Assembly (NCBI RefSeq): GCF_040954645.1
Contig: NC_092809.1
Location: forward strand, 134,591,914 to 134,655,913
DNA: 64,000 bases
Reading direction: 5' to 3'
Origin: Diabrotica undecimpunctata
Lineage: Eukaryota > Arthropoda > Insecta > Coleoptera > Chrysomelidae
Shown here: positions 61,160-64,000 of the stretch, in pieces
Layout: the number at the start of each line of letters is the position of its first letter
Position numbering within the stretch: the first letter of the stretch is position 1
The notes under the pieces: generated by a model
The model's database searches: none
Told to the model about the DNA's origin: nothing
What the model saw: only the letters and a program-made list of their open reading frames with translations
Position numbers and translations under genes: made by a program

Positions 61160-61686
61160 AATAAAAAGAAATTATTTTTTTGTATGTTGTAAAAACACGC
61201 TGACCAAAATTGGCTGAATACAATTCATACGAAGGATTGCAGATTAAGATAGGGGCAAACTCATAAAAAGTAAATTAGCAGCATACTATCGCATCTGATT
61301 TACTAAGAGGAAGAAGAGAAGGAGAAATTGGTTTTTATCGATCCTTGTAGGTACTTAGTAGTCTTTCCATATTTTAAAGATATCATGAGATTTTTTTGCT
61401 CCATTTTTATGTATCCCAAGCAATTTTTTCTTTTTTTACTTTTTTCTTAATTCATTTTGATCCAATATTTATTTTTCTTTTATTTTTCAGTTTAGTCAAG
61501 CCACAGAATTTTAGTTTTGTGTTTACAATATTATTTTTTATAGTCTATATTTTCTTTTAAATAGTATGCAATTTTTTTGTTGATACGTTTTTTTAAATTT
61601 TTTATTTAATTTTGTTTATTGCTATGCTATAATATTTAGCTTCCTTTTTTTATTTACTTTATTGAGGTGAATTTCGACATACCACA
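61160..61686. other. No gene seen
   Basis: T-rich sequence upstream (minus strand) of the protease exon. No further exon of the gene could be recognised here. Confidence 0.45.
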
Positions 61687-61947
61687 TGTAACGGTTGCAT
61701 CTCGAGATGATGATCTGTGTGTTCCAGAATGCTCCTGATTTAGCGACCGGCTGATACGATCAAGGCGCTGATCAAACCGAAAATAGAGGTGGACTATTCC
61801 AGATTATTCTAATACATAATAACTTGTATATATAAGCAGCGCTGTTATTATGAGTTAGGTTTAGTTGATAAGATATTATCGTGCTGTAAACTTAAATAAA
61901 TATCTTTATATAAATTAGAACCGCTCGTTTTATTGAAACACGCTACA
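61687..61947 (+). repeat. LTR of a fourth LTR retrotransposon (family D)
   Basis: Begins TGTAACGGTTGCATC, ends ACGCTACA, and is followed after two bases by TGGTGTCACGGTGTG, a primer-binding-site-like sequence starting with TGG. A TATATATAAGCAGC promoter-like box is at about 61827-61840 and AATAAATATC at about 61896 is a possible polyadenylation signal. LTR length would be 261 bp. No second LTR is seen in the window, so only the 5' end of an element is present. Confidence 0.65.
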
Positions 61948-62115
61948 GTTGGTGTCACGGTGTGAGATAATTGAAGTAATTTAAAAATAAATTCAGCAGT
62001 GACTCTTGAAAAAGACTTTTGAACTTTATTCGTTAGTAATATCCGCGTAGTTCGGTAGTAATCTTTGTAAGAAATAACATCATAGTAAAAAAAGTACGTG
62101 TGTGCCTGACCAAAG

Positions 62116-62289
62116 ATGTGGCTTGCAGAACTTTCAGTAAAACAGTTGCGGAAGCAACTAGAAGAACGCGATGAAGACTGCAACGTGTCCAAGAAGATCC
62201 TCCAAGAACGACTTAATAATGTTCTTAACAACAAGAATTCGATTAATTACCGTATTACTGTTAGGTTGTTATTAGTGAGCTTCAAGTAG
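62116..62289 (+). pseudogene. Truncated gag start of LTR element D (SAP-like)
   Basis: ATG at 62116, 57 codons, TAG at 62287. The first 33 residues (MWLAELSVKQLRKQLEERDE followed by CNVSKKILQERL) look like a SAP-type helix-turn-helix found at the N terminus of gag in some insect gypsy elements. The later residues are hydrophobic and unlike gag, so the coding sequence breaks after about 40 codons. It starts about 165 bp after the primer binding site, as expected for gag. Confidence 0.6.
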
Positions 62290-62530
62290 ATAAGCAATTT
62301 TTATAACGAGAATAAAAATTTTTAAAAACTAATTAGTGAATATTGTTTTTGTGAATGCTGAATGTAGGAAGCAGCAAGTGAAACTATTATTAATCTAAAT
62401 ATGTAAGTTTGTTTTTATTATAAGCACTTTCATTTGGGAACGAATATTGCTTATACATTAAACTAAAGTTACAAAAACTGACAGTACTTAAAAAACACCA
62501 ATTAAAATTAGTATTTGTAACTGTATTTCT
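62290..62530. other. Unassigned spacer
   Basis: AT-rich sequence between the truncated LTR element and the ORF1 fragment. May include the 5' UTR of the latter. Confidence 0.35.
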
Positions 62531-62548
62531 TAAACTATTTGGTGGATA

Positions 62549-62806
62549 ATGAGCAATTCCGACAATGACATCTCAAACACAGTCTTGTTAGATAAACTTC
62601 GAGCAGAAATCAGTAAACAATCTGCAGACTTAAAAAAATCTATATTACAAAAAATCAAAGATGAAACACGAACACTGGCCAACAAAATATATAAGAAAGT
62701 AAAGTATTTTGAAGAAAAACATAATACAGTGCTTGACAAATGTATACAGTTAGACAGGCAAATGAGAAAAAATATTATACTGATATATGGATTAATTACT
62801 ATTTGA
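62549..62806 (+). pseudogene. ORF1 N-terminal coiled coil of a non-LTR retrotransposon
   Basis: ATG at 62549, 85 codons. The peptide is a Lys/Glu-rich coiled coil (LRAEISKQSADLKKSILQKI, then YFEEKHNTVLDKCIQLDRQM) ending in RKNIILIYGL. That last motif resembles the RKNNIIIFGL strand that starts the RNA-binding domain of ORF1 proteins in many insect non-LTR elements. The frame stops directly after it (TIWMGIS... in another frame), so only the 5' end of the element remains. The specific clade cannot be told from this part. Confidence 0.5.
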
Positions 62807-62821
62807 ATGGGAATAAGTCAC

Positions 62822-63860
62822 AATTAAAGGTTAAAATACGTTTATTCACGTTTCAATTTCCACTTCGGAAATCGTTCTCAAAATACAAACATTAGTAAAC
62901 TAAACAAATTTAGTTTTTTGTTACTTAGTGAAAAATTCTTCTAATAATTTAATTTTATCTGACTCATCTATATTGACAATTCAGACATATATTATACATT
63001 TTAAAGTAGACGACTTTAAAATGATATTGCCAATATTATTGAGTTGCGTTCCTGGTACGACTTTACTTATAAGATAGTTCATTCGATTACATGAAATCAA
63101 CTTTTAGTTGAGAATATCCGTCAGAAAAGATCATAACATGTAATTCGTCTTTAAAAAGACAAATACATGCCATGATGACAGTAAAATTCTCCTGTTAGTG
63201 ATTCCATAGTAAATTATGAGGGAAAAACCAGGAAAAAAACCTCATAATACTATCACGACGTGGTAAGTATTTGATCGTGCATTTAGTTTACCTTCAATAA
63301 ACACCAAATTCCGATTTTATATGTTTGTTATTTAAAAAACATAAATGATGTATTCTCTATATGTTACTGACTTACCAATACTGACTAGCATAATTAGAGC
63401 CACTTCTTTGATTTTCCTCTTTTTACCATCCGTTTCTTTTATGACTATATTTGAATCATTCCATTGAATCCTATGTTCATTATCCCATGCGTGTTTACAT
63501 ATTTGAGATCTATCAAATTCTCTATTTTTAATATAGGATTGATGTTAACTTATTCTAACATTTAATGGCCTTGATGCTTCACCTAAATAAAACTAATCGC
63601 ATTCACAACGTATTTTATAAATGCAATTCCTTGTCCTTTCTTGTTCATTGTTAGGTTTGGTTTTGGACAAAATAGATCTCAACGTGTTTGTTGTTTTAAA
63701 TGTTGTTGAAATGTTGAATTTATTTCCTATCCTTTTAAGCTTTTCCGATAATCCTTTTATGTATGGTATTGTTATTTTCCTCGTATTATTCCTTGTATAT
63801 GCTGTAGGATCTCGTTCTTCTCATTTAGATAGTATCTCATTTAAATAGTAATTAATTTAA
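62822..63860 (-). mobile_element. Second Penelope-like element, 3' part, minus strand
   Basis: The endonuclease-coding end lies at 63376-63860 and about 550 bp of 3' sequence extends to 62822. Near 62846-62876 the minus strand has ATTTCC-GAAGT-GGAAAT, a 6-bp hairpin, followed by TGAAACGTG, preceded by TTGAGAACG. This is laid out like a hammerhead but with an eroded CTGANGA block. Confidence 0.65.
63376..63860 (-). pseudogene. Penelope-like GIY-YIG endonuclease, second family
   Basis: On the minus strand from about 63830 one frame reads ITIPYIKGLSEKLKRIGNKF, then TTFKTTNTLRSILSKTKPNN, then the Penelope zinc and endonuclease part: NCIYKIRCECD, stop, FYLGEASRPLNVRIS, stop, HQSYIKNREFDRSQICKHAW, then KRKIKEVALIMLVS. 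Two in-frame stops (at positions normally Gln and Glu) and an upstream TGA show decay, yet the frame is otherwise intact. It differs strongly from the domain at 25740-26190, so it is a separate family. It supplies target cleavage in intact relatives. Confidence 0.82.
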
Positions 63861-64000
63861 AATGCCACAAGAAAATAGCTTCAGAACTGATATATGGAAT
63901 AGAAAAACCTGAAAACGGAGATATAATTTTTTTTTATTTAAAGGCAGCCGCCTCTATTAGTAGATGGAGTTAATGTAAACAATAATGATTACAAATAACA

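Noticed and set aside
63366..63392. Possible host exon donor (GTAAGT on the minus strand) next to the Penelope endonuclease
   Set aside because: The coding sequence leading into it is the Penelope frame, which runs on through the site to a stop.

Overview
This is AT-rich eukaryotic DNA, almost certainly from an arthropod and most likely an insect with a large, transposon-filled genome. The evidence is the repeat content (Ty3/gypsy, R1-, RTE-, I- and Jockey-type non-LTR elements, Penelope-like elements, Helitron, hAT, Tc1/mariner-related elements) and one host gene with short exons and very long introns. The species cannot be read from the sequence.

The host gene runs on the minus strand through almost the whole window. 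Three exons of a trypsin-like protein related to insect gastrulation-defective proteases lie at 60958-61149, 54285-54536 and 3654-3871. Splice sites are canonical and the phases join without a stop. The positions of all three catalytic residues are changed, so it looks like a non-catalytic serine protease homologue. Its introns are about 6.4 kb and about 50.4 kb, and nearly everything else here is transposon sequence inside them. Upstream exons would lie beyond the right edge.

Left part (3.9-25 kb): a degenerate full-length gypsy element (family A) has a reversed solo LTR of family B inside its 5' LTR. A 1477-bp miniature LTR element (family C, perfect 4-bp target duplication) sits inside its gag gene. 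Its 3' LTR is broken by a 10.4-kb tandem array of family B, LTR-internal-LTR-internal-LTR. Family B keeps gag and protease but has lost nearly all of pol. Several of these LTR insertions lie in TA microsatellites.

Middle part (25-49 kb): Penelope-like sequences with inverted flanking repeats carry hammerhead ribozyme motifs. Next come an inverted-repeat transposon with a 9-bp target duplication that contains an RTE-like retrotransposon with a 15-bp duplication, two oppositely oriented copies of an RNase H-bearing I-like element, a hAT remnant, a long palindromic element, and an unclassified transposase-like gene at 42886-44172. More non-LTR fragments follow.

Right part (49-64 kb): a TA-flanked inverted-repeat element, a truncated Helitron, and a 5.7-kb inverted-repeat transposon that encodes a second, divergent protein of the unclassified transposase-like type. 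That transposon is split by a 2.3-kb DD82E (Sailor-type) element whose transposase has one premature stop. After the 60958-61149 exon come the start of another LTR element, an ORF1 start of a non-LTR element, and a second Penelope fragment.
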